Shown: positions 46,396 to 58,759, numbered from the stretch's first letter. The stretch is DNA of 64,000 bases from Malachius bipustulatus (GCA_910589415.1 OU342630.1:48392012-48456011); one strand, 5' to 3'. The notes: generated from the letters alone by a model not told the origin. Made by a program: numbers and translations.

Positions 46396-49300
46396 TAATG
46401 CATAGATATAAAACTTTTAGCTTCAACACTGCCATTCTATTGGTAAGATTATCGTACAAAAATCTGGTGAAATCAAACACACTATGGGAATGCCTCATCT
46501 TAAAGCAACAATTATTAAACTGAAGTTACCGCAAGTTAAATGCGAATTCTAAAATATATAATTAATGGGGTTAATTTTGTAGGGTTTTCTTAGCATGGTA
46601 ATATAATAGAGAGGGGTATTGACGAGGCTCGTAAAATTCGTGTAGTTTTAATAAATTAAGACAGTTCCTAGTTTTATACAAAAATCAACAAATTTGATCT
46701 GAAATACGAAGTTTATAAGCTCTTTTAATACTGTGTACCTACGTATATTTTGTTGAATTATAAACAATCTTATTATTGTTATTATTAAATATTTTGTATC
46801 AGTAGGTATGACTCACTGATTCTAAGAAACAACTTACGTAAATTTAAGCGTAGAAAACAAAACTAACAAAAAGTGATAGTGTTTACAGGCACAGAGCCTT
46901 TAAATAAAGATAAAAGCAGTCGAAAATTAAACTAATACTATAAAAATGTTATTGTCGAATCTAACTTTTTTGTGAAAAAAAACTTTCAAGTGGAGTTTAT
47001 CTGCAGTGAACTTTAAGCTTGAGTTAGAAGGGACAAAATATTCAAACGAAAGCTCATTTCCGAGCTCATTTCCTTACAAAAGCACTAAAGTAACTCAATC
47101 AAATTTAGTTGACGTTAAAATTACGTACAAGGTTTATCAAAAGATAATAAAAAGCATATTACTTATTCTCATTCTCTTGTCTCTTGAAACAATCTCCAAG
47201 CATCACATTAGAGCATTTCTTTTCAAACAGAAGCCATGTGAAAATTAAAACCAAGACATTCTCTGGAGAATCTTGAAGACAGACACAAGCCAGACCCCTA
47301 TGCACAAAAACCGCTCCTGGGTTCTTCATATAGGGGCATTGTGGCTGCTTATAAAGACGTTTTAATGACTGCTTGGACCCCTGCTCGTGATCGTGAATCC
47401 ACCAAACGGTTCCACTGATATTCACTCATGCAACCATACAAGAAATAACAAGCTCAAGTCGTTATAAATATATATCTAATTATTACATTATACATGTTTC
47501 GAGTTATGAGGTGTTTTATAATCCTAACCTACTTATGCCTCTATTAGAATCAGTTGTCATGAGAAACGGTCTTTATAGCTATAAACCAGAACAAAGAGCA
47601 CTTCAGTCTGGTTATGGTCGAGAATACCAGACGCGATTGTTTTACAATGGAAACTGTTCATGGGTGAAAATTATGTGAAGTATGGGTTTTAATAACATAG
47701 TAAAACTTCTGTTGTTTTATTACCTTTTAGAACTGATTCGAAAGTTTTGGTCAAAGATTAAAAGTTGAAAAAAAAAGAAACCAAGGACAAAATCCCATTT
47801 CTACTTATAAAAGATAACGATTTCCAATTTAAACAATCAAAGCTTTGATAAAATCAATATTTAAGTAATTAAGTTAACTACTGTTTTTGAACCATTAATG
47901 AACTTGTATACTCTTATCTTTAATTCCATGTTTTATGGCAAGCTATAAATCGTAATAGGCGTCAAAAATGGTTTGATAATTGTCGGCATCATCACTTATT
48001 TAACAAACAATAGATAACCCAGAAGTCGTATTATCACAACATTGACTCATAATTAAATAATTATTTATGGTCATAAACACATGTAAGATCTAAGTAATGA
48101 TGACAGCTTTATAATTAGATTGATAGGATCTTTTTCTCAGACATATTCTTTTTATGTATTTCACAAGCATATAGGATTAGGAAAAATCTCGATGGAAAAG
48201 TACCTACGTCAATAACACAAGTGCTTATTCATAATAACAAGAATAATAATAATGAATAGCCATGAAAATCGAGACTTAACAGCATGGTTTAGAAAATTCT
48301 CAAAATTATCAAATAAATCCTGAAGTAGGCGCCTGTATTAATTTACAAGTTCGTCTGAAAATATTATTTTAAGAATTAATTACACTTATACAAAGCCATA
48401 TCAATTTCATCAACTAACCACCATGAAACAATCGCGATCTAAAACCACAGTTACCTCGATTTAAAACTCGAAACTCGATCCGCACGCGATTTGGAATATC
48501 TCGAAGACAAGCAGATGCCAGAAGTTTCTATCACCCGGTGTACTATTTCTCATTAGCCGGTATATAGGCATTCTACTGGAAATAATTTATTCCAAGATAA
48601 AAACGGAACATGATACTGACGCGATATACAACATTATAAAAAAATACCAAATGTTTGTTAGGCAAACATATATTATTTAGTAAATAATGTTGTGTTGTTT
48701 GGATGCCCTGTGACATTTTCATAAACTTAGGTAGATATAGGAAGACACCCCTCAACCCTTGAAAGATGAATCTAACGAGGACAGGATATCCTGGGCGAAT
48801 GGTATCAATTAAAAGAAGGGAGTTTATTTAATATACAGGATACACTCCAAATTGAATTCAGGCTCATACCTTAATGTTAACACTATATTCAAAACGGGAT
48901 TTTTTTTTTCTCTATCAGAACATGGGCTCGAGGGGTAAGAAAACATCTTTCTGACCAGCGCTGGTGGTCTTGATTAGAGTCCTTTTGCAAGTTCAAATAT
49001 TATTATAAAAAGATAACTACTTACTAGAAAATTTTCAACGTTAATAATTATTATATGTACCTACTTACCGCCACAGGGTAACATTATTAGGAAATTGAGA
49101 AAATCATTCCGTATAAATGAAGTGTTTTTCTTACCTGAAACAAAAAGAATACATTAGTAATAGGATTAGATAATTTTAGAAACAGTTTTTTTTTCAAAAT
49201 TATGGGGTAATTTTACATGTAGGTTACTTTTTCTACGTTTAGTTAAAAATTGACCAGACTATAAAATAATTTGATAATGCAAAAGATATTTTTCACGATC

Positions 49301-49890
49301 AAACAAATATGAAATGATAAAGCCATGAATTATTATAAAAATTATAGACAATTAAATAAAATTTTATATTTTTTTCCAGAAATCCTTGGAAAAAAAAAAT
49401 TAAAAAAAATAGGATTCCATTCATGAAGCGAGCGTCAGTAGAAAATCCAACATGTTTAAAAAATAATAAAATTTATTGGGCAATATATTCCCATTAAAGA
49501 AACTCCAACAAATGATCATTTAATTGAGCAGTGAAACTTATTCAGAACAAGTGACCTAATTACCTTTTTTTATTATTACGCGCTGCTCTGTTGCAATTTT
49601 AGACGAAAATTGCTCATTCAATATCCACTGAAACCAATCTTATTACTGAATGCAACAATAATAATTAAGCTCTGATTATTATTACTACTGGGTACTTTGA
49701 AATAAAAGTTTTGCTATAACATTTCTTGGAACAATTAAAAAATGAATATCGCAACCGGGATTAAAATACAAATCCAAGTACTTATTCATTTACGTTTGCA
49801 TAATAAATAAGTTAAAAATAGTTTGCATTCACTTTTTCAAACAGCATAATAAGTATTATACGAGTATAGGTACACCATTACACCGTATAA
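46396..49890. other. No gene seen
   Basis: AT-rich sequence. Open frames near 47006-47425 on both strands are overlapping and unrecognised. Nothing else stands out. Confidence 0.55.
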
Positions 49891-51415
49891 TAGTAGTTTT
49901 TGTTAAATTGTTTCGCAAAGTTACCATTTTGATTATCATTTTAGGTTAAAAATTACATTATTTCAGGCATAAGTGTATAAATGACAATTAAAGGCAAGTT
50001 ATCATGACGCCTGCTGTCACTTTGACAATATAAAATGTCAATCTCTGGAGTTCATAAATTAATATTTCTTGACGACTTAGAATTCATAAATTGTTGTTTC
50101 TTGACGATTTAACAAAAAATCTTGTGTGACACACGTTGCAAAAGGAACGTTCAAGCACTTTGATTATTGTCAAACTCGGCCTTTAGTCTCGAGCGACAGT
50201 TTTCGTCGCGTGCTTAAAACACCGCCATTTTGCATATTGCATCACAATAGCATTTTGTACTTGACAATCGTCAAAGTGTTTAAACACTCCATTTTCAACT
50301 TGTGTCATACAGGATTTTTTGTTAAATAGCCAAGAACAAAAATTTATGATAAATTGGTGTTTTATATTATAAAAGTGACATAGACTTCAAGAAGATTCAT
50401 GAAAATAACTTTACATATAATTTTTAATTACTAGGTATAATAATTGCTATATTAATTTAAGGGCTCGCTACATTTTCTTCGTCACTCCAAAATTCACTTT
50501 TCAAAAAGAGCTTTCCTATTTTGGGTCCAGAGCTTTTTCTCTAAAGCTTTTGAAAGCTTTGCTTTTCTAATAACTTCAGCAATGTATAATATTTCCAATT
50601 TCTCATATTAGGTTCATATAGAATATTATTGTGTGCGCTTAGGAAACTATTTCACATCACGACACTTTTGTATATTTTTTCGTTCATTCTAGGTAAGCTG
50701 CAGGGAAGAAATTATAATCTTCTCTCACGGCGGGAGAAGATTATCACCTATACATATTTTTAATAGGATTCTATCAACCTGCTCTCACCCAAACAGATGG
50801 AAGATGTCGAAATTAGTTCCCATATTGAAGAAAGAGGATAAATCTGAGATTTCCATGCAATTATCGTCTTGATGCACTTCTATACAAACAACTTTTAGAA
50901 ACTGAATGAATTTTGTTTCACACAGCGGGTATTATAAAGGCTCATTAAGTTAGCGGGCAGAGTTCTGTGACCGTTGTTAAAGCTAAAGCTAATATCGACG
51001 ATAATTTTTTTCAACTTTTTTGTATTCCCTTTCATGACAAGAATAACTAAATTGCTACACTTTCCGGCTAGAGGCGATACCTTCTTTAAAAACGGCTACT
51101 GAAATCTGCCCGTTAACCATCTTTCCCCAATTGGAGTGTTTTAAATATGCATTTCGTTTATCGCAAGTTTTCATAAATAATAATTCATAAATTCATATTT
51201 CTTGGCGACTTAGAATAATTCATACATTGTTGTTTCTTGGCGATTTAACAAAAAATCTTGTATGACACACCGTGAAAAAGTATTGTTTAAGCACTTTGAC
51301 GTTTACGTATGCCACTTTAAGGCACTTGTACCTATAAGAATGTCATTTCTAAACTAAAATGACAATCAAAATGCCAACTTATGAAACGATTTAACAAAAA
51401 ATACAGCACATAACT
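49891..51415. repeat. Second copy of the 14766-16600 repeat family
   Basis: 49895-50260 matches the flanks of the 14.8-kb palindrome in order. An internal hairpin at about 50090-50345 pairs AACAAAAAATCTTGTGTGAC with TTGTGTCATACAGGATTTTT and GTTCAAGCACTTTGA with TCAAAGTGTTTAAAC. A further direct copy of the same motif lies at 51180-51300 (TTGTTGTTTCTTGGCGATTT). The far end (51340-51405) holds AAAATGACAATCAAAATGCC and GAAACGATTTAACAAAAAAT, the reverse complement of the starting terminus, so the element has terminal inverted repeats. The foldback 50924-51118 lies inside it. Confidence 0.75.
50924..51118. repeat. Foldback element, copy 2 (partner at 35769-35982)
   Basis: AGCGGGTATTATAAAGGCTC and TTAGCGGGCAG pair with GAAATCTGCCCGTTAA at the right end, which is shorter than in copy 1. 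Its loop (TAATATCGACGATAA, TCCCTTTCATGACAAGAAT, GGCGATACCTTCTT) is the reverse complement of the loop of copy 1. Confidence 0.75.
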
Positions 51416-52667
51416 ATACTCATATTTGTTTATTAACTAACCTACCAATACTTTTTATATGTATAATTTTCAACGTGGTTAAATTTCGATAAGAAAGTCC
51501 TGAAAACGAAACTCAGGGAAACTGGGAACATAATAATTTGATACCTACATCATATTATAATCTCACAAAGGTATGTTTATTTTCTGAAACCAAAATTACA
51601 AATCCTATAGACAGAACGAATAGCGCAGACGGCTTCTGGCCATTTCTCTAGCGATTGTACTCTGAATAATGGACTCCGCAATCAATCAAAGCCAATGGTG
51701 GACCAGTGAAGTATTCAATATTTCTCTGGAGCCCATTGGCAACCACCGAGATGATCGTTTGCACCACGACGATGCTGAGGAATTTGATATTGTGGTTCCT
51801 TCAGCCAGAAGAGACCGCCAGATGTGCAGCAGTGCAGTGCAGCCCCGATGAGGGTTTGTTGTTTCCTCTTGTTACCTTGACTTTATAAAAATTATAACAT
51901 CCTCTTACTACTTATATCGTCGTATCGTCCATTTTATTATGCACATTTATAATGTATCGATATTATTAAATCTCCAATATCCTCCAACATCCTGACGATG
52001 CCTCACCTCACTAACGAACGAAAGGGTTTATCAACCATTTCTTGGCTGTTTTATCACCTATTTACTTAATAAATTATGTTGATAAAAACGTAAACTTTAC
52101 TTCCATTTCTTCTATTGTTATGAGAACTAACAGTTTTGTAACTCTCAAGCAATCATAGACTATTCCCGCATTCATTAATTGAATAAACATCAAACTATAA
52201 TTTTTTTAGTTTAATTTGGGTACAAAAGGATTTAATCACTGACTTCTGAAGTCTTCTGAGAATATATTTACAAGAAACCCTAATATTTGCGAACTGCGAT
52301 TGCTATTAAATTTGCATGTTAATACACGGTTACCTACAATAAACATACTTTTAACTATTATTTCCGTAATTCATGTCAATGTCGCGGGGCTACTAGGCTT
52401 AGATATTTTTAGAATTTTACCGCAGGATCAAGTTTATATTGATTAGCATGTCGTTACTTAATTACAACATTGCAACTAAACAAAAACAACAAATTCAAGC
52501 TTTATGAAACATGAAACTTACAATATGTTGTCTTTCATTAAGGGCAGAAAATTGTCGCACTTTTTAAATTTGGCAAAAATTACTTTACAACAAAAATATG
52601 GCAACTTTGAGTAAAAATTTGAACAAAATTTGTAAAATTTGGCACAGTTAAAGGGAAAATTTACACA
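51416..52667. other. No gene recognised
   Basis: AT-rich with a short balanced stretch at 51600-51860 that is open in two overlapping plus frames (51669-51851 and 51706-51888). Neither translation resembles a known family. Confidence 0.45.
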
Positions 52668-52889
52668 GGGTAAAATCGCAATTTAAACATAAAAGAGGGA
52701 ATAAGTTTTGTTCCTATGGGACTTCATTTAAGAATATTTCCATATGTAGGTAAAACTATAAAAAGTTTGCTATTGGAAATATTTGCTAAACGCGGCATAA
52801 TCTTGAAAATAGTTATTTTCTCTTTTATGCTTAATATACGATTTTCTATATGACGTTCAATTTTTGCTGTCCAGTTACCAAACTCCCTG
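52668..52889. repeat. Partial foldback related to 55262-55543
   Basis: The right end CCAGTTACCAAACTCCCTG is followed by TA (52890-52891). AATCTTGAAAATAGTTATTT and TCTTTTATGCTTAATATACG match the right arm of the 55262 element. The left arm retains only a TAAAATCGCAATTTAAACAT block, so its outer terminus is deleted. Confidence 0.7.
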
Positions 52890-52944
52890 TATAGCGGAAT
52901 GCGTTAAAAAAGAACCACTTGTGATCATTATCCACATCCATATA

Positions 52945-53774
52945 CAGTGCGCGAGAAAAGTAAGGAATAAATTCGATAAAACGAAAAGCGCTGTTTTTTT
53001 GAATAAATAAAAAAACAGGTCGATTTTGTTTTTGAGTTGTTCAACTTTTGACATAATATTGGGGCATACAGGGTGATGCGCGAAAAAGTAGTGACGTCAT
53101 CGGCATTATTTTTAAATAGCAACCCTTTTTTTATTCCATTTTTTGATACTTCATTTAATTGCCAGTATGGTAATGTAATCAATTTGTAACCTTAATTAAG
53201 GAAATTTCTGAGAAAACAGCTTGTGAGTCGAAATTGTGCACCAGTAAAAACTGGTGTGAAAATCGGAACATTAAAAATAAAAATTAAAAAAAATCAAATA
53301 AAAATGACTGTTTCCATGGTAATTTTATAAGATCTGTCTATTAAATAGACATTAAATTAAATAAAAAAAACAAATTATAACAAAAATAATTATATTAAAT
53401 TAAGTCTATTAAATTAAATCTGTTAAATTAAATTAAATTAAATTAAATTAAATTAAATCTATTAAATCTGTCTATTAAATTGAATCTCGCCAAATTAAGT
53501 TATTTTCACAGAAATTTCGTCATTTAAGGTTACAAAATGATAACATTACCGTATTGGCAATTGAATGAAGTATCAAAAAATTGAATAGAAAGTAAGGGTT
53601 GTTATTTTCAAAAAATACCGATGACGTCACCACTTTTTCGCGAATCACCCTGTATACCCCAATATTATGTCAAAAGTTCAAGAACTCAAAAACAAAATCG
53701 ACCTGTTTTTTATTTATTCGAATAAACAGCGCTTTCCGTTTTATCGAATTTATTCTTACTTTTCTCGCGCACTG
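52945..53774. repeat. Concentric foldback: CAGTGCGCGAG outer ends, CAGGGTGATGCGCG inner ends
   Basis: Outer: CAGTGCGCGAGAAAAGTAAG (52945) pairs with CTTACTTTTCTCGCGCACTG (53774), TA on both sides (52943-52944, 53775-53776). Inner unit 53069-53652: CAGGGTGATGCGCGAAAAAG pairs with CTTTTTCGCGAATCACCCTG, TA on both sides (53067-53068, 53653-53654). The outer arms extend to the inner ends with high identity, so both palindromes share one centre. The central loop holds a run of AAATT units (53424-53458). The open frames at 52928-53182 (minus) and 53599-53841 (plus) are mirror products of the arms. Confidence 0.88.
53424..53458. repeat. AAATT microsatellite, about seven units
   Basis: AAATT is repeated in tandem in the loop of the 52945-53774 palindrome, with imperfect TATTAAATT units on both sides from about 53330 to 53500. 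Confidence 0.85.
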
Positions 53775-53776
53775 TA

Positions 53777-55260
53777 TTTATTCCTCAGTTGTTGTTTCAA
53801 TTCATATGGGTTTTTCTTCAATAATTATTAGTTCTGCTTGATAATAGGAACAGGTACAATGAACAAATACAAGAAGTCCAGAAATTCGCCGAAAATGTTC
53901 CAAATAATAATAAATTCCGCCCCAGTTTCAATGATAACTTGAATTTTTTTCTCTAAGATTTATATTGGAAAAACATAATTATTATCTACTTCAAAAGATG
54001 TTACATGAGTTAGTCAAGGAAATGTGATTAGGTACAATAAAGCGATCAGTTTTATCGCCGTGTAAAACAAGGAGGTGAATTGCTCCAGATATGATCGACA
54101 GCAATTTCCTCTATAGTTATTGTGCTCGTGGAAAAATTTATTAGAGTGATGATGATCATAAAAAAAATACTTTGCGGGAAAGAAAATTATTATGGTTTGT
54201 ACCTATATAAAAATGAGAATCTTTTACAGAAAAATTAGTCTCTAAAAGCCATCATGTAGGTACTTATTTCTGAAGCCCAGACATTTTGATATCACCGAAG
54301 AAAAAAATTTATAGTTTCCTTCAACGTCTAAAAAAAGACAACTAAAACAGAACTGTATTTTACTAATGCAAGTACACTCAGGACTTACAGAAGTTGCTAA
54401 CGGAACGAGCGACATACAGAGAATATAAACCAGAAAACAATTACTGTAACTGTCCGCTTCATCCTATAATGGCATACCTTCCAGTATTTATTAACATTTC
54501 TGGTTAAAATGTACGTTTGTCTTCAAAGAGGTTATACGATACTTTACCTGATCTGAAGAGAAATGTTGCCATCCCATAAATCTTTTAGAGAATAATCAAA
54601 CCGATTACTAACTTTATATGTTACCATACGAAGAGCTACCCAATCCCAAAACACGTAATCCTCGTCTTGAAAGGTTCATCGAGGAGGGGGAAAATCTAAA
54701 ACATTATCTACTATTATAGTGGTTCTTAATTTTACTACAAGGCAGACACAAAGAAAAATTTTAATTAGAACTGACAACACAGCATGTTCATGAGGAATAA
54801 ATCGACTCCACCTGAGGAAATGTTTATGTGAGAAACCACTCGAAGCTTGGAGAAGTCCTTGCTGAAAGCTGGCAGATTCTGAAGAGATGGCAGTCGAAGT
54901 CAATCATTGCGTGCCATCATTTATTATTACTATAATAGAGGAGATCGCCGACGTTACAATAATTGTGACGAGGATCTTGGTTCATGTTCTACTCGTAGCT
55001 CTTTCATCTAATCCTGTAATTACAGTTAAAAGCTGGCGTGGGATAGCGAAAAGTTGCGCTACCGTATTTGGAGATAATCAACTACTGTAATTAGACGCAA
55101 TTCACTGCTAGTGCCTATCCTATTGAAGAAATTTTGCATCATTGCAGCTTTTATATAAGACGTATCTTTTGTAAGAAGTGTTATAGCAATATTAATTGAT
55201 CCCATTTTTATGATTATTATTAAGAATACGAGTTTGTTTAATTATTTTATCTACTTATAG
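53777..55260. other. No gene recognised
   Basis: AT-rich with a more balanced segment at about 54640-55080, open on both strands (54676-54903 minus and 54887-55090 plus). The plus-strand product is rich in Ile/Val, but the repeated ATTATTGT-type words explain this and no domain is recognised. Confidence 0.4.
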
Positions 55261-55261
55261 G

Positions 55262-55543
55262 GGGTGTTTGGTAACTGGGCAGACAAAATTAAACGTCATG
55301 TATAAAATCGTATTTAAAGCATCTTTTGTCTTTTTTCAAGATCAGGCCTCGTTTAGGAAATATCTCAAAAAATGTAAAACTAAGGCCGCAATAAAAAATT
55401 GTTTATTCATCAGTAACTGAACAACAATTTTGGAAATATTTCCTAAACGAGGCCTAATCTTGAAAAGAGTTATTCTCTCTTTTATGCTTAAAATACGATT
55501 TTCTACTAGACAATCGACTTTGGCTGTCCAGTTACCTGGTAGT
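55262..55543. repeat. Foldback element with GTTTGGTAACTGG ends
   Basis: GGGTGTTTGGTAACTGGGC on the left pairs with GCTGTCCAGTTACCTGG on the right; CAAGATCAGGCCTCGTTTAG pairs with CTAAACGAGGCCTAATCTTG. TA precedes the left end. The right terminus has diverged. The related element ending at 52889 keeps the CCCTG-TA terminus. Confidence 0.78.
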
Positions 55544-57556
55544 TTTAATCTGCCAGTCGATTCTAGCTGTCAATAAACTTTTTTCATTCTTTCAACTGTA
55601 ACGTTTCTGAGCTAAGCAGTGTCATCATTTCTATTATATTATTTTCCAAATACTTACCTATTTGATAATTCTGTCCTGTATTCCAATAAAACCGTTTGCG
55701 AACCTGCCTTTTATCTTATGAATGAACCCAGAAATAAAATAATTATGTGTTCTTAGTGGTCGTTTTACGCAACAGAGCTTCTCAGCAAGGAATGTAATAA
55801 TAACGTACCTACATAGTCCGCGAGTTCTTGCATGTAATATGAAATCGCCCAACTGAAAACCTGAAACCTGTTCGGTCAGACTTGCAGTTCATTCATAAGG
55901 ACGAGCGGTATTTCAACCTCGAGGATTGTTGAAAGTCAAAAACCATGGTGGAAATACGAGATGACGCAAGAGAGGCATTACTCCGAAGAAATTTTATCTT
56001 CCTTACAGAATAATTAGCTAGGTGGAGTGGCAAAAAATGGTCAATTGATGGCCTGACTCAACCGAAAGCTCACCATTCTCATGGAACATTTAGTCTAGTT
56101 GTAGTGTTTTTCTGTCAAAGCACTTTTTGTTAGCACTAACAATTTTTTCGGATAAGAAGTTTTGATTGCTCTGCGATAAATTAAATAATAATCTGGAAGA
56201 CTTTTATAATATCTTCACCACTTTTCAACTGTCTAACTGTGATTATTGTCACAATAATAATATCTAAACGCACATGAAGAAAAATTTCATGAAAATTTCC
56301 TGAAAAAACATACCGTAGTCAAACCTATAAATAATAATACACTTCAATAATAAAACTTCTAAATTCATTATTGAGTTGCATGTGCTCCGATCAAAGTTTA
56401 CAGTTTTTTTACGATTTCAGAAACTATTGCATGTTTCCTCTTAGCCTTCAGATAGATATGATGCGAAATCAACAGGAAAACATAAGTTATTATTTATTGT
56501 ATCTTATGTAAATGTCATATTATAATTATCATGTCTATGAAGTCAATTATCTCAATCGAGGCTTTCACCGGATATTATAATTTAATTAATTGATCTTCCT
56601 CTTGATTCGTGATTATTAATGTGTACATTATATTTGAAATGTCAAATTTATCACACATCTTATTGAATTCTATTGCCAAAAAAATTTGTACTTTTCAATT
56701 TGCAATACTAATTTAGCTGCAAAAATTTTTCTATTTTACTTAACTTATAAATTTAACTCAAATGGAAATTTAAGAACTCATCAAGGATAATTGATTAAAA
56801 AAAAAGAAAATTATTGAAAGCTTCTTTGCACTATTTCGAAACCTAAAGATTCTGATTCTGTTGTTGAATTTTTTACAACAGAATACAATTTTTCTGTCGA
56901 ATATACGAGTATAGAGATGAGGTTGGTCAGTAATTGGGTGCCCAAAGTTGATAAGGTTCGTTAAGAAATCCAAGCGGTAGATAGATACCGTTGTTTGAAC
57001 ACGTAAACATTATGTTGTGGCTGATGTCGATGGCTACCAAGGAGTTATACTTATTATTACATAGACATGTAGGAAATATTATTGTATTATAAAGTCTACA
57101 ATATTAGAAAGATAAACTAAAGGGAAGTAACTGTGATTTAATGTGATTTAATCCGCAGGTAAAAATCTGAAAAGTTTGAAATCTGGAATTAAAATATACT
57201 GTTTGGGATCACACAGAGATTCTTACGTGGTATGAATTTTGTCCAAAATCTCTCCCAGCATGATTGGATTTTATTGAGCGCTATCGGCTTTTAACCCCGA
57301 CGCAGGATTACATTCAAGTTCCCACTTTTGTCTGTTAAAAAAACTTGATGTGGATTATCTAGAATTCTTATTAATGTTATGTGGGAAACTTCACGTAGCT
57401 TTTGAATGGATTCTATCTAACAAACTGAATTATCACCGCCGCTGTCGTCATTAAAATAGATTCAGCTTGCATTAGATTTGGTTCTAGTGTGTATTTTTAT
57501 GAAGGATTTCATCAAGGAATAACATTTCATGAATAAGGAAGAATGTTCATCGAGGG
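55544..57556. other. No gene seen
   Basis: AT-rich sequence without credible coding, RNA or inverted-repeat features. Confidence 0.55.
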
Positions 57557-57682
57557 ATAATAGTATATTCTTCAACGAGCGAAGAATGATAGCTATTATC
57601 CACGATCGGCTCGTGTTTGGAACGTTTGAGTGGATAATAGCTATTCTTCGCGAGATGAAGACGCTATTTTCTCTTCGACCTT
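57557..57682. repeat. Hairpin repeat, related to 63545-63690
   Basis: GCGAAGAATGATAGCTATTA (57580) pairs with TGGATAATAGCTATTCTTCGC (57631-57651), and the flanking TAGTATATTCTTCAACGAG mirrors CGAGATGAAGACGCTATT. The loop is GATCGGCTCGTGTTTGGAAC. The adjacent TATTTTCTCTTCGAC (57665-57679) has a complement GTCGAAGAGAAAAATA at 58698, so this may be one end of a larger unit enclosing 57873-58402. Confidence 0.65.
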
Positions 57683-57872
57683 TTGAGAAAATTTATTAAA
57701 ATTAGTTCAAAAAATAAATAAAACTTTTTAATAGACTTTTTTTCTTGATATTTGCGTTGTCATCTTTTAAAAACCCCAGTCATTCCATCTATCAATAAAG
57801 GATATTCTGGAATGGAGAGCAGCTCCGAGGTCATTTCTTATCACACCACCACCCAGTCATTTTATACATATA

Positions 57873-58402
57873 CAGGGTGTTAAGAAAATGACGGATAAAC
57901 TCTTCAGTACATTGTAGGGGACACATAGTAAAGTACGGGAAAAATAATTTTAAAAAATCCAGAGCTACGTTTTAAAAGATATAAGCAAAATATTGAACAA
58001 TAAATTTGGCAACGTTTAACACGATAACAGTTGGTATTTGGTAATTTCGTATAATTTCTAACAATGTAGGTAGGCAAGGTATCAAAACCGTTGTTGCCAA
58101 ATGCTTTTTTTTTCAGCATCTTCGAAAAGAAAAAAAATTCTTATTAAATTTTCCAAGCCAGTAATACATCTTAAGCAATTTTTTTAATTGATAACGATTA
58201 AAGTACCTTTTTTATATCTGTAAAATCATTTATTTTTTGCAAATACTGAAAAACAAAGATAGTAAAATGTTAACTTTGGCATTTTTTATCTCACCAAATT
58301 GAAGACCAGAATTTTTTAAATTATTTTTCCCGTAGGTACTTTACTGAGTGTCCCCTACAATGTACTGAAGAAGAGTTTATCGGTCATTTTCTTAACACCC
58401 TG
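57873..58402. repeat. TA-flanked foldback with CAGGGTGTTAAG ends
   Basis: CAGGGTGTTAAGAAAATGAC (57873) pairs with GTCATTTTCTTAACACCCTG (58402) perfectly, with TA outside both ends (57871-57872 and 58403-58404). Further pairing includes AGTACATTGTAGGGGACAC with GTGTCCCCTACAATGTACT. It is 530 bp and non-coding. The high arm identity suggests a young insertion. Confidence 0.88.
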
Positions 58403-58439
58403 TATTGTTAAATATTTTCATGAATAGATGTTATCTAGC

Positions 58440-58680
58440 CTGGTTATTGTGGCCTGTCTGTCAGGTCAGGTCAGGTGCGCTGGCAGCGCGATAGGTAGCC
58501 GTGGCGTTATCTTAACTGGGTGACGTCACAGAGTTGAATTCCGAAAATCAGTTGTCAAAATGCCGAGCAGTGATTGGCTTAGAACATTCCCTCATCGCAA
58601 GCGGTGAGGGAATGAACATTCCATCCATCGCATGGGGAATGTACGTCATTAGTTAACTGAAATTGGCAGTATAAAGAACG
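58440..58680. other. GC-richer segment with a strong hairpin
   Basis: This balanced stretch contains GTCAG/GGTCA tandem words (58458-58476), TGACGTCA (58522-58529) and the stem CATTCCCTCA (58585-58594) with TGAGGGAATG (58605-58614) around CGCAAGCG. No frame is recognisable. It could be the body of a repeat bounded by 57665 and 58713, or a regulatory segment. Confidence 0.45.
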
Positions 58681-58759
58681 TATTACTAAATAAATAGTCG
58701 AAGAGAAAAATATTGAATTCACTTTCCTAATGAAAAAATGCGTTATTACCTACTTGTTT

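Noticed and set aside
52928..53841. Paired ORFs sharing TTFSRITLYAPILCQK-like peptide
   Set aside because: Mirror translation of the 52945-53774 palindrome arms, not genes.
54676..55090. Plus-strand Ile/Val-rich ORF as a membrane protein
   Set aside because: The hydrophobic stretch follows from ATTATTGT repeats; no start context, splice signals or family match.
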